Shown here piece after piece: positions 52,900-62,370 of a stretch of DNA of 64,000 nt (positions are counted from its first letter, which is position 1; every line of letters starts with the position of its first letter). The notes under the pieces are model-generated. The model saw only the letters and a program-made list of their open reading frames with translations. It was not told where the DNA came from and searched no databases. The stretch comes from Bacteroides sp. (GTDB taxonomy: Bacteria; Bacteroidota; Bacteroidia; Bacteroidales; Bacteroidaceae). The translations under genes and the position numbers were made by a program. The DNA lies in NCBI GenBank assembly GCA_021201335.1, contig JAJQFD010000061.1, positions 16,881 through 80,880 of the forward strand, read 5' to 3'.

Positions 52900-53895
52900 T
52901 TACCTGAAGGAATCTGTCAACAACTTAATTTCAATCATCGGAGAGATTCGTTCATATAGAATATTATAAACAGCATCCAGTATAGGCATATTCACATGGA
53001 AATGTTTATTGATTTCTTTGATACATTTGGTACCAAAATAACCTTCGGCAATCATTTCCATTTCTATCTGAGCACTTTTTACGGAATAGCCTTTACCAAT
53101 CATCGTTCCGAAGGTACGGTTACGGCTAAAATTAGAATAGCCAGTTACCAGTAAATCGCCAAGATAAACTGAGCTATCCACACTACGGTTAATAGGATGT
53201 ACTGTATCTAGGAAACGTTTCATTTCCTGAATAGCATTTGACATAAGTACAGCTTGGAAGTTGTCACCATATTTTAAGCCGCTACAAATTCCTGCAGCAA
53301 TGGCATATACGTTCTTGAGTACCGAACCATATTCAATGCCAGTCACATCATCACTGATAGAGGTTTTAATAAAACTGCTGCTCATCTTTTTGGCCATCAT
53401 TTTGGCTTTGTCTTTATCCGGACAAGCCACTGTTAGATAAGATAATCGTTCGAGAGCAACTTCTTCAGCATGACAAGGGCCTCCCAGTACAGCAATATTC
53501 TCGGAAGGAACGCCATAAAATTTGGTGAAGTATTCTGATACAATCAGGTTTTCATCGGGAACAATGCCTTTAATTGCGGTAATGATGAATTTATCCCTTA
53601 GCTTTATTTTCAGTTTCTTTAAATGAGATTTCAAATACGGAGACGGGGTAACAAAGACCAATGTATCCGAATCTTTAACGATATCGTTTATATTGGAACT
53701 GAAATTAATTCGCTTAATGTCAAACTTAACCGAGGTGAGGTAAGATGGGTTGTGCCCCAAACGTTTAAACTCAATGATACGATCGTCTCTGCGCATGTAC
53801 CAATTGATCGTTTCTTCCTGGGACAAAAGTATTTTAGCAATGGCTGTCGCCCAACTGCCACCTCCCATAATGGCTATCTTACCGGGTAGCTTCAT
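52900..53895 (-). CDS. gpsA: Glycerol-3-phosphate dehydrogenase [NAD(P)+]
   Basis: 331 aa. NAD motif IAIMGGGSWATAIAKIL, FVTPSPYLKSHLK, the catalytic Lys region FIITAIKGIV, LGGPCHAEEVALE, and GIEYGSVLKNVYAIAAGICSGLKYGDN with the second active-site Lys. Makes sn-glycerol-3-P for phospholipids. It lies 19 nt downstream of lysS and is probably co-transcribed. Confidence 0.94.
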   Translation of the reverse strand: MKLPGKIAIMGGGSWATAIAKILLSQEETINWYMRRDDRIIEFKRLGHNPSYLTSVKFDIKRINFSSNINDIVKDSDTLVFVTPSPYLKSHLKKLKIKLRDKFIITAIKGIVPDENLIVSEYFTKFYGVPSENIAVLGGPCHAEEVALERLSYLTVACPDKDKAKMMAKKMSSSFIKTSISDDVTGIEYGSVLKNVYAIAAGICSGLKYGDNFQAVLMSNAIQEMKRFLDTVHPINRSVDSSVYLGDLLVTGYSNFSRNRTFGTMIGKGYSVKSAQIEMEMIAEGYFGTKCIKEINKHFHVNMPILDAVYNILYERISPMIEIKLLTDSFR

Positions 53896-53914
53896 GGTTC
53901 TGAATTAAGAGATT

Positions 53915-55645
53915 TTAAAGGTTCAGTTTCTTGATCCATTCAGTAACATCATTTACTGAAATGCTGCTTAATTCCAGTTTGTATTTTTTGTTTATCCCCG
54001 AAATGTCTTGATGTAACTTTTGTGGATTTACATCTTTCATTTCTTCAACGGTATTATAGCCTGCCTTCTGGATAACAGCAACCCACTCTTCGGGTATACC
54101 CAGTTCTGTATAGTTAATGGCAGGATCTTTTTTTATGGTTGCTTCCGGCCGCATTTGGGGGAAGAACAATACCTCCTGAATTGTACTTTGTCCGGTTATT
54201 AGCATAGTAAGACGGTCCATACCGATTCCCATACCTGAAGTAGGTGGCATTCCATATTCCAATGAACGTACAAAGTCCATATCAATAAACATAGCTTCAT
54301 CGTCTCCCTTTTCACTTAGGCGAAGTTGTTCCTGGAAACGTTCCAATTGATCGATCGGATCATTCAGTTCCGAATAAGCATTTGCCAGCTCTTTGCCATT
54401 TACCATTAACTCGAAACGTTCAGTCAGTTCTGGGTTGGAACGATGAAGTTTCGTTAGCGGAGACATTTCTTTTGGATAGTCGGTAATGAAAGTTGGCTGA
54501 ATATAATTACCTTCGCAGAATTCGCCAAATATTTCGTCAATGAGTTTTCCTTTACCCATTGTTTCATCTATTTCCAATTTCAGTGTTTTACAGATTTCGC
54601 GGATTTCATCTTCGCTCTTGCCTGCCAGGTCATATCCGGTAAACTCTTTAATGGAGTCCAGCATTGTTACCCGTTTGTAGGGAGCTTTGAAATTAATGAC
54701 ATTGTCGCCTATCTTAACTTCCGTAGTGCCGTTTACATCCGAACAAACCTTTTCGATCATATTTTCTGTAAATGCCATCATCCAGTTGTAGTCTTTGTAG
54801 GCAACATAAATTTCCATTACGGTAAATTCTGGATTGTGTGTACGGTCCATTCCTTCGTTGCGGAAGTCTTTGGAAAACTCGTATACCCCTTCAAATCCGC
54901 CAACGATCAGGCGTTTGAGGTATAACTCGTTAGCGATACGGAGGTATAAAGGAATATCCAGTGCATTGTGATGCGTGATGAACGGACGTGCAGTAGCACC
55001 TCCCGGGATAGCCTGTAATACAGGAGTTTCCACTTCCACATATCCCCGCGTGTTAAAGTATTCACGCATAGAGTTATAAATCTGCGTACGCTTGATAAAT
55101 CTTTCTTTGATACCTTCGTTTACAACCAGGTCAACATAACGCTGACGATAACGAAGCTCAGGATCTTCGAAAGAATCATAAGCTACCCCATCTTTATATT
55201 TAACGATTGGAAGTGGCTTGATAGATTTGGCAAGTACAGTTAATTTCTGGGCATGCACACTGATCTCACCCATTTGAGTTCTGAATACAAACCCTTCGAT
55301 ACCTATGAAGTCTCCCAAGTCGAGCAATCGTTTGAAAACAATATTGTATAAGTCCTTGTTTTCATCCGGGCAGAGGTCGTCGCGAGTAATATATACCTGA
55401 ATGCGTCCTTTAGAGTCTTGTAATTCAATAAAAGATGCTTTTCCCATCACCCGACGACTCATGATGCGTCCGGCAATTGATACCTGGCGTGGTTCATCTT
55501 CATCTTTAAATTCCTGTTTTATATCTGTGGAGAAAGCATTGGTTACATACTCTGCAGCCGGATAAGGTTCAATACCCATTTCGCGGAGTTCATTCATGCT
55601 GGTGCGACGAATTATTTCCTGCTCGCTTAGTTCTAATACGTTCAT
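53915..55645 (-). CDS. lysS: Lysyl-tRNA synthetase, class II
   Basis: 576 aa from ATG 55645; the ORF opens at a TTG (55714), but the family start MNVLELSEQEIIRRTSMNELREMG is at the ATG. OB-fold anticodon domain (about 55-150): VSIAGRIMSRRVMGKASFIELQDSKGRIQ. Class II catalytic domain: motif 2 DFRNEGMDRTHNPEFT, motif 3 GMGIGMDRLTML. An extra C-terminal part (about 500-576) typical of the Bacteroidota enzyme follows. Charges tRNA-Lys. Confidence 0.95.
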   Translation of the reverse strand: MNVLELSEQEIIRRTSMNELREMGIEPYPAAEYVTNAFSTDIKQEFKDEDEPRQVSIAGRIMSRRVMGKASFIELQDSKGRIQVYITRDDLCPDENKDLYNIVFKRLLDLGDFIGIEGFVFRTQMGEISVHAQKLTVLAKSIKPLPIVKYKDGVAYDSFEDPELRYRQRYVDLVVNEGIKERFIKRTQIYNSMREYFNTRGYVEVETPVLQAIPGGATARPFITHHNALDIPLYLRIANELYLKRLIVGGFEGVYEFSKDFRNEGMDRTHNPEFTVMEIYVAYKDYNWMMAFTENMIEKVCSDVNGTTEVKIGDNVINFKAPYKRVTMLDSIKEFTGYDLAGKSEDEIREICKTLKLEIDETMGKGKLIDEIFGEFCEGNYIQPTFITDYPKEMSPLTKLHRSNPELTERFELMVNGKELANAYSELNDPIDQLERFQEQLRLSEKGDDEAMFIDMDFVRSLEYGMPPTSGMGIGMDRLTMLITGQSTIQEVLFFPQMRPEATIKKDPAINYTELGIPEEWVAVIQKAGYNTVEEMKDVNPQKLHQDISGINKKYKLELSSISVNDVTEWIKKLNL

Positions 55646-55777
55646 TCTAATTAAGTTTATGAGTTTGTCAGCTTGGTGCTTTTTTCTGAAATACTTTTCA
55701 GCTTGAATAGTCAATTTGAAAACATATAAACCCCAAAACTTTCCAACTTAAATAAAAACTCAAATTCAATTTGGAGG

Positions 55778-55785
55778 CAAAAGTA
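55778..55785 (-). promoter_or_regulatory. -7 box of the lysS operon
   Basis: TACTTTTG on the minus strand; leader of about 125 nt. Confidence 0.4.
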
Positions 55786-55798
55786 CGAAACATTTCCT

Positions 55799-55806
55799 TA
55801 ACTTTG
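55799..55806 (+). promoter_or_regulatory. -7 box of the MATE gene
   Basis: TAACTTTG, 26 nt before the ATG at 55832; divergent from lysS. Confidence 0.5.
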
Positions 55807-55831
55807 CACACTTTTTAAAAAAAATAGGTGT

Positions 55832-57196
55832 ATGACAGGTCAAAAAATACCCACAACATTGGGTACTGAAAAAGTAGGAAAACTTTTGTTACAATATGCC
55901 ATTCCGGCTATTATCGCCATGACGGCTTCTTCCTTATATAATATGGTCGATAGTATTTTCATCGGACAGGGAGTTGGAAAGCTGGCAATATCCGGATTAG
56001 CACTTACTTTTCCTTTAATGAATCTTGCTGCTGCTTTTGGTTCTCTGGTTGGAGTAGGGGCAGCTACTTTAGTTTCTGTAAAGCTCGGTCAGAGAGATTA
56101 TGATACGGCACGGAATGTATTAGGTAATGTTGTTTTGCTGAATATCCTAATTGGTGGAATCTTTAGTGTAATTACTCTTTTATTTCTTGATCCGATTCTT
56201 TATTTCTTTGGTGCGAGTGAATTTACCATTGATTATGCGCGCGATTATATGCAAATTATCCTGCTGGGTAATATTGTTACGCATTTGTATCTGGGATTGA
56301 ATTCCATCCTTCGTTCCGCGGGTCATCCTAAAAAGGCAATGATTGCTACTGTTTTTACGGTGGTGTTGAATACCATATTAGACCCTATCTTTATTTTCTG
56401 GTTTGATTGGGGAATAAAAGGTGCGGCAATTGCTACCATTTTGGCCCAAGTATTGGCACTATTATGGCTTATTAAGCAATTCATGAATAAAGAAGAACTA
56501 ATTCATTTGGATAAAGGAATTTTCAAACTCAAGAAGCGCATTGTGCTTGATTCCTTATCTATAGGAATGTCTCCTTTCCTGATGAATTTGGCTGCAACTT
56601 TTGTAGTAATTTTCATCAATCAGGGATTAAAAAAATATGGGGGAGATTTGGCTATTGGAGCTTACGGTATTGTAAATCGCATGGTATTCCTATTTATTAT
56701 GGTTGTTATGGGGATTAACCAGGGTATGCAACCGATTGCCGGATATAACTTTGGGGCTCGACAATATGAACGAGTTACGAAGGTTCTGAAATTATCAATT
56801 TATGCCGCTACAGGTGTAACAACCCTTGGCTTTGTATTAGGAATGTTCTTTCCGGAACTGGCAGCCTCGATTTTTACTTCGGATGAAGAATTAATCAAGC
56901 TGGCAGCTGATGGGATGAGAATTGTTGTGCTGGTTTATCCACTGATAGGTTTTCAGATTGTTACTTCTAACTTTTTCCAAAGTATTGGAATGGCACGCAA
57001 AGCCATATTTTTATCACTTACTCGTCAGGTATTATTTTTGATTCCCTGTTTGCTTATTCTTCCCCAATTTTTTGGAGTAGAAGGTGTGTGGATGAGTATG
57101 CCTATTGCCGACCTGGCAGCCTGTGCTATTGCCGGTGTTATGCTATGGCAGCAGTTCCGTAAGTTTAAGCGGGGAGAGGTGGTGAATAATTTATAA
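55832..57196 (+). CDS. MATE-family efflux transporter
   Basis: 454 aa with 12 predicted helices. Two related halves: LLLQYAIPAIIAMTASSLYNMVDSIFIGQGVG at the start and LDSLSIGMSPFLMNLAATFVVIFINQGLKKYGG in the middle; also GLNSILRSAGHPKKAM and MGINQGMQPIAGYNFGARQYERV, both family signatures. Expels cationic drugs or metabolites with Na+ or H+. Substrate unknown. The 3' untranslated part holds the 22-bp repeat array. Confidence 0.92.
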   Translation: MTGQKIPTTLGTEKVGKLLLQYAIPAIIAMTASSLYNMVDSIFIGQGVGKLAISGLALTFPLMNLAAAFGSLVGVGAATLVSVKLGQRDYDTARNVLGNVVLLNILIGGIFSVITLLFLDPILYFFGASEFTIDYARDYMQIILLGNIVTHLYLGLNSILRSAGHPKKAMIATVFTVVLNTILDPIFIFWFDWGIKGAAIATILAQVLALLWLIKQFMNKEELIHLDKGIFKLKKRIVLDSLSIGMSPFLMNLAATFVVIFINQGLKKYGGDLAIGAYGIVNRMVFLFIMVVMGINQGMQPIAGYNFGARQYERVTKVLKLSIYAATGVTTLGFVLGMFFPELAASIFTSDEELIKLAADGMRIVVLVYPLIGFQIVTSNFFQSIGMARKAIFLSLTRQVLFLIPCLLILPQFFGVEGVWMSMPIADLAACAIAGVMLWQQFRKFKRGEVVNNL

Positions 57197-57216
57197 CTAA
57201 AAAATTAAGGCTTGCA

Positions 57217-57304
57217 TTGCTTTCTGTATGCGGTATCATTTCCATCAAATCCCAGTAGGATTTGCCTCAAGTTCCGGTAGGTTTCGAACCAACTCCCGGT
57301 AGCA
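57217..57304. repeat. Degenerate tandem array, four 22-bp units
   Basis: Units begin at 57217, 57239, 57261 and 57283. Each has (C)CGGTAG or CAGTAGG at the same place (bases 15-20) and often TTTC/TTTG at the start. Diverged, but the period is exact. It lies between the MATE stop and its terminator, so it would be in the mRNA. Confidence 0.7.
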
Positions 57305-57339
57305 TTTCATAAACAAGTTAATACGATGACTATTTCCAT

Positions 57340-57381
57340 AAAGCATTGAGTTATGAAAACAACTCAATGCTTCGTTTTTTT
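57340..57381 (+). terminator. Terminator of the MATE gene
   Basis: AAGCATTGAGTT pairs with AACTCAATGCTT around ATGAAAAC, then CGTTTTTTT. Confidence 0.85.
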
Positions 57382-57509
57382 GTGCTGTTACTTATCTATA
57401 TAACCGAACAGACGTTAGAAATTAAGAGTTACGAACTATAAAAACTCAAAAACTTACGAACTTAAAACTTAAAAATTCAAATACTATTTCTTTTAAACGG
57501 TGAAATATT

Positions 57510-57517
57510 TAAATTTG
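57510..57517 (+). promoter_or_regulatory. -7 box of the cytidylate-kinase-like gene
   Basis: TAAATTTG, 36 nt before the ATG at 57553. The sequence before it (57410-57490) has A-rich copies of ACTCAAAAACTTACGAACTTAAAAC. Confidence 0.5.
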
Positions 57518-57552
57518 TGTAGTATTAAAAATATAATTTACAAATTAATAAT

Positions 57553-58182
57553 ATGGATAACCGTTTTGTAATCAATATAGGCCGTCAGCTGGGAAGTGGC
57601 GGAAAAGAAGTGGGAGAAAAGTTGGCCAGAAGCCTGAACATATCTTTTTATGACAAGGAGTTAATTAACCTCGCATCAAAAGAGAGTGGACTTTGTAAGG
57701 AACTTTTTGAAAAAGCGGATGAAAAGCCTTCACAAAGCATTATGGCTGGTTTCTTCGGAGCACGTTTTTCTTTATTCACCGATGCCTCCATGCCTTTTGC
57801 CAATTACCTGAATAATGATACCTTATTTAAAATACAGAGCGATGTGATTCGCGATGTAGCGTCCAAGCAATCCTGTTTATTTGTGGGGCGATGTGCGGAT
57901 TATATTTTGCGTGATTTTCCCCGATGCGTAAATGTCTTTATTTCAGCTCCGGTCGAAGACCGTATCAAAAGATTGGTTACTAATGAAAAGATTTCGGATG
58001 AAGAAGCAAGAGAATTAATTCATCGTACCGATAAAAAAAGAGCGGAGTATTACAATTACTATAGCTATAAAACCTGGGGAGCGGCGGCAACTTATCATCT
58101 ATGCGTAGATTCTTCCGTATTGGGCATTGAGGAAACGGTTTTATTTATTGAAGAGTTTGCCAAAAGAAAACTGAAATTATAA
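57553..58182 (+). CDS. Cytidylate-kinase-like protein (AAA_26)
   Basis: 209 aa. P-loop variant VINIGRQLGSGGKEVGEKLARSLN at the N-terminus, then YDKELINLASKESG, LFVGRCADYILRDFP, and the LID-like DKKRAEYYNYYSYKTWG. Matches the family of bacterial proteins similar to cytidylate kinase and widespread in anaerobes. Substrate unproven. Single gene with promoter and terminator. Confidence 0.85.
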   Translation: MDNRFVINIGRQLGSGGKEVGEKLARSLNISFYDKELINLASKESGLCKELFEKADEKPSQSIMAGFFGARFSLFTDASMPFANYLNNDTLFKIQSDVIRDVASKQSCLFVGRCADYILRDFPRCVNVFISAPVEDRIKRLVTNEKISDEEARELIHRTDKKRAEYYNYYSYKTWGAAATYHLCVDSSVLGIEETVLFIEEFAKRKLKL

Positions 58183-58211
58183 GCACATCAAAAGCATGTA
58201 ACTAGTGTAGG

Positions 58212-58245
58212 GTGCGTCATTTATCAATGCAAGAGAGTGACGCAC
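58212..58245 (+). terminator. Hairpin after the cytidylate-kinase-like gene
   Basis: GTGCGTCA pairs with TGACGCAC around 18 nt; TTAATTTGTTTATTTT follows. Confidence 0.6.
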
Positions 58246-58438
58246 TTAATTTGTTTATTTTCAATAGGTTATATCCATCTATGTGACTGGTGAGACTTTT
58301 TTGAAGAAATCCTTTAGAGAAACTCTGTTTGATTTGTTGTTCAATCTGTTTAAAGTAAATTATTCCTTGTTTCACCCACTCAGATAACCTCTTTACCCTT
58401 TTGTAAATCGAATTTTATCTTTCCTGTCGCTTTATTCT

Positions 58439-58446
58439 TATCTTTG
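58439..58446 (+). promoter_or_regulatory. -7 box of the MuiA-like gene
   Basis: TATCTTTG, 27 nt before the ATG at 58473. Confidence 0.5.
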
Positions 58447-58472
58447 TTTTCTCAGTAATCAAATATTTAATT

Positions 58473-60299
58473 ATGAAAACAATGCGACTTTCTTTCATCC
58501 TTTTCTTTACAGGTTGTTTTTTCCCGGTTGTTATAAAGGCACAGTCGGAAAAAGTAATTTCCTCCAAAATCAATAGTGTTACTGTGTTTTTGAGAGGGGC
58601 CGAAATGATTCATAATGCCAATGCTACATTGGTAAAAGGGGAAAATGAAATTACGATTGAGGGCCTCAGCCCAGAAATTGATATAAATAGCTTGAAAATA
58701 AAAGCAACCGGTGGAGCTGTCATTTCTGCTTATGAATTTTCAAAAGACTTCCTTACTTCAGTCAAATCAACTCTGCCTTTACTAAAAAACCTGGAAGATT
58801 CTATTCAGTTGTGCCAGTCTAAGCTCGATAAAATCAATATTGATTTGAAGATTAACACTAATATGATGGATCATCTGCAAAAAGGTGTTGCGAAAAACAT
58901 ATCCGGTTCTGAGAAAGGGCTCGGTATTACCGAATTGAAGGAAACAATGGATTACTATAAATCAAAATCCGAACAGATGGAGACGCTTCAAGCATCATTA
59001 AATAAGCAGAAGAAAGAAATGGATGCTACTATTCGGCGATTAAAATTGCAGTTTGAACAGGAGTCTTTAAAAGGAAATAAAGCATCCGGTGTGTTGAAAC
59101 TAATGTTGACAACTCCACGAGCTGGAAATTCGTTATTTACAATTACCTATTTTACAGAATCGGCCGGATGGATTCCTTATTATGATATAAATATTACATC
59201 CATTGATAAACCCATTCTTATCTCCCAGAAATCAAAAGTGCGTCAGACGACCGGACTTGACTGGGAAAAGGTGAAATTGTCTCTTTCTACAGCCCTCCCT
59301 AGTAATGGTAAAGTGGCTCCGTTATTCTCTGCCTGGTTTTTACAGGAAAGACATTATCGGCCTGCTCCTGATTTTCGAGCAGCCGTACAGAATTCTTTTT
59401 CGTATGAAGATAGGAGTGTTAATAATTCAGAACTAGGTGAACGATTGGAAAAGAAAATATCTGGTCTACAAACCATTTCTTCATATGACAATGGCCCTCT
59501 GGTTATAATTGATGGCCGACAAACGACACAAGAGGAGTTAAATGCAATTGATCCGGCTATGATTAAAGATATGCAGGTATTAAAAGATGCTTCATCCACT
59601 GCTATATATGGTTCCAGAGGTTCCAATGGAGTAATCGTTGTTTCCTTGAAAAACACAATGGACGATTATGTGGTTGAAGCAGACAACGCAATGAGTGTGG
59701 TGTACAATATCGACCTACCTTATACTATTCCAGGCAATGGCAAAGAACAGAATATTGATCTTCAGAACAAAGAAGTCTCTGCCGAATATAAGTATTATTG
59801 TGCTCCGAAACTTGATACGGAAACTTATCTCTTAGCTGAAATCTCCAATTGGGAAAAACTGGGACTACTTAGTGGCAAGGCAAATATAACCTATGATAAC
59901 ACCTATATCGGAGAAACCTTTATTGATGCGACATCTACCCACAGCAAACTGACTTTAACATTAGGAACAGATAAACGGGTTGTTGTAAAAAGGGAAAAGA
60001 TGAGGGATTATAGTGCCACCAAATCGTTGGGTAATGACATACAACAAACTTTTGTTTATCATTTAACTGTGAAGAATAATCTGAACAAACCGGTTCATCT
60101 GGTTTTGAAAGATCAGTACCCTATTTCCACACAAAAGAAGATTGAAGTAAATTTATTAAAAGATACCACCCCCTGGACAGCCAATAAAGAAGAGGTCGGG
60201 GTAATAACCTGGGAAGAAGACTTTGCAGCGGGTGAAACCAGAACATATAAAGTAAGCTATAGCGTAAAGTATCCGAAGGAAATGATTCTGAATATTTAA
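58473..60299 (+). CDS. MuiA-like protein (DUF4140/DUF4139) with an inserted TonB-plug-like segment
   Basis: 608 aa. Signal peptide (MKTMRLSFILFFTGCFFPVVIKAQ). N-terminal DUF4140 part (about 28-125): KINSVTVFLRGAEMIHNANATLVKGENEITIEGLSP. Coiled coil about 100-205. DUF4139 part from about 215: SAGWIPYYDINI, TGLDWEKVKLSLSTALPS, and the end LKDQYPISTQKKIEVNLL. Between them (about 340-395) sits VIIDGRQTTQEELNAIDPAMIKDMQVLKDASSTAIYGSRGSNGVIVVSLK. This is the SusC plug signature, with the usual LNPNDIESIEVLKDASATAIYGSRG pattern. Function of the family is poorly known. Envelope protein. Confidence 0.82.
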   Translation: MKTMRLSFILFFTGCFFPVVIKAQSEKVISSKINSVTVFLRGAEMIHNANATLVKGENEITIEGLSPEIDINSLKIKATGGAVISAYEFSKDFLTSVKSTLPLLKNLEDSIQLCQSKLDKINIDLKINTNMMDHLQKGVAKNISGSEKGLGITELKETMDYYKSKSEQMETLQASLNKQKKEMDATIRRLKLQFEQESLKGNKASGVLKLMLTTPRAGNSLFTITYFTESAGWIPYYDINITSIDKPILISQKSKVRQTTGLDWEKVKLSLSTALPSNGKVAPLFSAWFLQERHYRPAPDFRAAVQNSFSYEDRSVNNSELGERLEKKISGLQTISSYDNGPLVIIDGRQTTQEELNAIDPAMIKDMQVLKDASSTAIYGSRGSNGVIVVSLKNTMDDYVVEADNAMSVVYNIDLPYTIPGNGKEQNIDLQNKEVSAEYKYYCAPKLDTETYLLAEISNWEKLGLLSGKANITYDNTYIGETFIDATSTHSKLTLTLGTDKRVVVKREKMRDYSATKSLGNDIQQTFVYHLTVKNNLNKPVHLVLKDQYPISTQKKIEVNLLKDTTPWTANKEEVGVITWEEDFAAGETRTYKVSYSVKYPKEMILNI

Positions 60300-60394
60300 T
60301 CGAGACTCATATACAGAGCACATGAGAGTTGTCAGAAAGTAATTCTCCCCTGCGAAAATTCTCTAAAAAAAACAGCTCATTTTAAGTTATTCTG

Positions 60395-60402
60395 TATATT
60401 TG
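60395..60402 (+). promoter_or_regulatory. -7 box of the mutAB operon
   Basis: TATATTTG, 70 nt before the ATG at 60472. Confidence 0.5.
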
Positions 60403-60471
60403 CAGGTCAATTTAATACATTTGTAAAGGATTAAAGAAAAAAATCATTAATAATACTGATTTTAACAGACT

Positions 60472-62367
60472 ATGGCAGACAAAAAGAACAAACTCTTCTC
60501 TGATTTTCCTCCGGTATCTACCGAACAGTGGATGGAGAAAGTAACAGCTGACCTTAAAGGTGCTGATTTTGAGAAGAAGCTCGTTTGGAAAACAAACGAA
60601 GGATTTAATGTGAAACCATTCTACCGGAAAGAAGACCTCGAAGATTTAAAAACTATTGACGCTCTTCCCGGCGAATATCCTTACCTGAGAGGTACCAGAA
60701 AAAACAATGTTTGGATGATCCGTCAGGATATCTGGGTAGAAGATCCAAAAGAAGCGAATACAAAAGCATTAGATATCTTAAATAAAGGTGTCGATTCTTT
60801 GTTATTTCGCATTAAAGCCAAAGAACTGGACGAAGCGTATATTGAAACTCTTTTAAACGATATTCATGCTGGAGCTATCGAGCTGAATTTTTCTACTTGC
60901 CAGGGACATGTAGTTAAACTGGCCGAGTTACTGGTAGCTTATTTCAATAAAAAAGATTACGATTTCAAGGAATTGCGTGGCTCCATTAATTACGATTACT
61001 TCAATACAATGCTTACCAAAGGTAAGGAAAAAGGGGATATGGCACTTACCTCTAAAGCATTAATCGAAGCTATGCAACCCTTACCTTTATACCGTGTTCT
61101 AAATGTGAATGCCATCACCTTAAATAATGCCGGTGCTTATATCTCCCAAGAATTGGGTTATGCATTGGCTTGGGGATCCGAATATATGCAGCAATTAACT
61201 GATATTGGTATTCCTGCCGGATTAGTTGCCCGGAAAATTAAATTTAATTTTGGTATTAGCTCTAACTACTTCCTCGAAATAGCCAAATTCCGTGCAGCAC
61301 GCATGCTTTGGGCCAACATCGTATCTGAGTTTAAGCCGGAGAGTATGCAGGAAACGAAGGGCAAAAGTTCTGAGGGCGAATGCCTTCGTGCAGGCCGTAT
61401 GCAGGTACATGCTGAAACTTCTTCCTATAATCTTACCCTCTTTGATGCGCATGTAAATCTGCTTCGTACTCAAACTGAAGCGATGAGTGCAGCTCTTGCC
61501 GGTGTAAATTCCATTACTGTTACTCCATTTGATAAAGCTTATCAAACTCCAGATGAATTCTCAGAACGTCTGGCTCGTAATCAACAATTATTATTGAAAG
61601 AAGAATCTCATTTTGATAAAGTAGTTGATCCGGCTGCCGGCTCGTACTATATTGAGAACTTAACTGTTTCCATTGCTAAACAAGCGTGGAATATTTTCCT
61701 GAAGGTACAGGAAGAAGGTGGCTTTTATGCTGCACTGAAAGCAGGAACTGTTCAAAAAGCAATTAATGAGACAGGAAAAAATCGTCATAAGGCAGTGGCA
61801 CAGCGTAGAGAGATCCTGTTGGGAACCAATCAGTATCCTAACTTTAATGAAATGTCTGGCGGTAAGAAACCAGTGGAATTTTCTCGCTGTTGCAAGGGTA
61901 ACGACAACTGTGAAAAAGATGTTGAAATATTGAATTTTGATCGTGCTGCCAGTCAATTTGAAGCATTGCGTCTGGAAACAGAAGCTTCCGGCAAACGTCC
62001 AAAAGCATTTATGTTGACTATTGGTAACCTTGCAATGCGTCAGGCTCGTGCTCAATTCTCGTCAAACTTCCTGGCGTGTGCCGGATATGAAGTTGTTGAT
62101 AATCTGGGATTCCCAACCGTTGAAGATGGCGTGGAAGCCGCCATGTCTGCTAAAGCTGATATTGTGGTGCTTTGTTCCAGCGATGATGAATATGCTGAGT
62201 ATGCTATACCAGCATTTAAAGCATTAAATGGACGTGCGATGTTTATCGTTGCAGGTGCTCCTGCCAATATGGATGAACTGAAAGCAAATGGCATTGTGAA
62301 CTTCATCAACGTTCGCTCCAATGTGTTAGAAACGTTGAAGTCTTATAACGCACAATTATTAAAGTAA
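60472..62367 (+). CDS. mutA: Methylmalonyl-CoA mutase small subunit
   Basis: 631 aa. N-terminal barrel: PPVSTEQWMEKVTADLKGADFEKKLVWKTNEGFNVKPFYRKEDL, NFGISSNYFLEIAKFRAARMLWANIV, SLF-type TSSYNLTLFDAHVNLLRTQTEAMSAALAG, VVDPAAGSYYIENLT. C-terminal region with a Rossmann-like fold that in the small subunit lacks the cobalamin-binding DxHxxG motif. Forms a heterodimer with MutB to convert succinyl-CoA and methylmalonyl-CoA, the key step of propionate production. Stop is 3 nt before mutB. Confidence 0.96.
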   Translation: MADKKNKLFSDFPPVSTEQWMEKVTADLKGADFEKKLVWKTNEGFNVKPFYRKEDLEDLKTIDALPGEYPYLRGTRKNNVWMIRQDIWVEDPKEANTKALDILNKGVDSLLFRIKAKELDEAYIETLLNDIHAGAIELNFSTCQGHVVKLAELLVAYFNKKDYDFKELRGSINYDYFNTMLTKGKEKGDMALTSKALIEAMQPLPLYRVLNVNAITLNNAGAYISQELGYALAWGSEYMQQLTDIGIPAGLVARKIKFNFGISSNYFLEIAKFRAARMLWANIVSEFKPESMQETKGKSSEGECLRAGRMQVHAETSSYNLTLFDAHVNLLRTQTEAMSAALAGVNSITVTPFDKAYQTPDEFSERLARNQQLLLKEESHFDKVVDPAAGSYYIENLTVSIAKQAWNIFLKVQEEGGFYAALKAGTVQKAINETGKNRHKAVAQRREILLGTNQYPNFNEMSGGKKPVEFSRCCKGNDNCEKDVEILNFDRAASQFEALRLETEASGKRPKAFMLTIGNLAMRQARAQFSSNFLACAGYEVVDNLGFPTVEDGVEAAMSAKADIVVLCSSDDEYAEYAIPAFKALNGRAMFIVAGAPANMDELKANGIVNFINVRSNVLETLKSYNAQLLK

Positions 62368-62370
62368 ACT

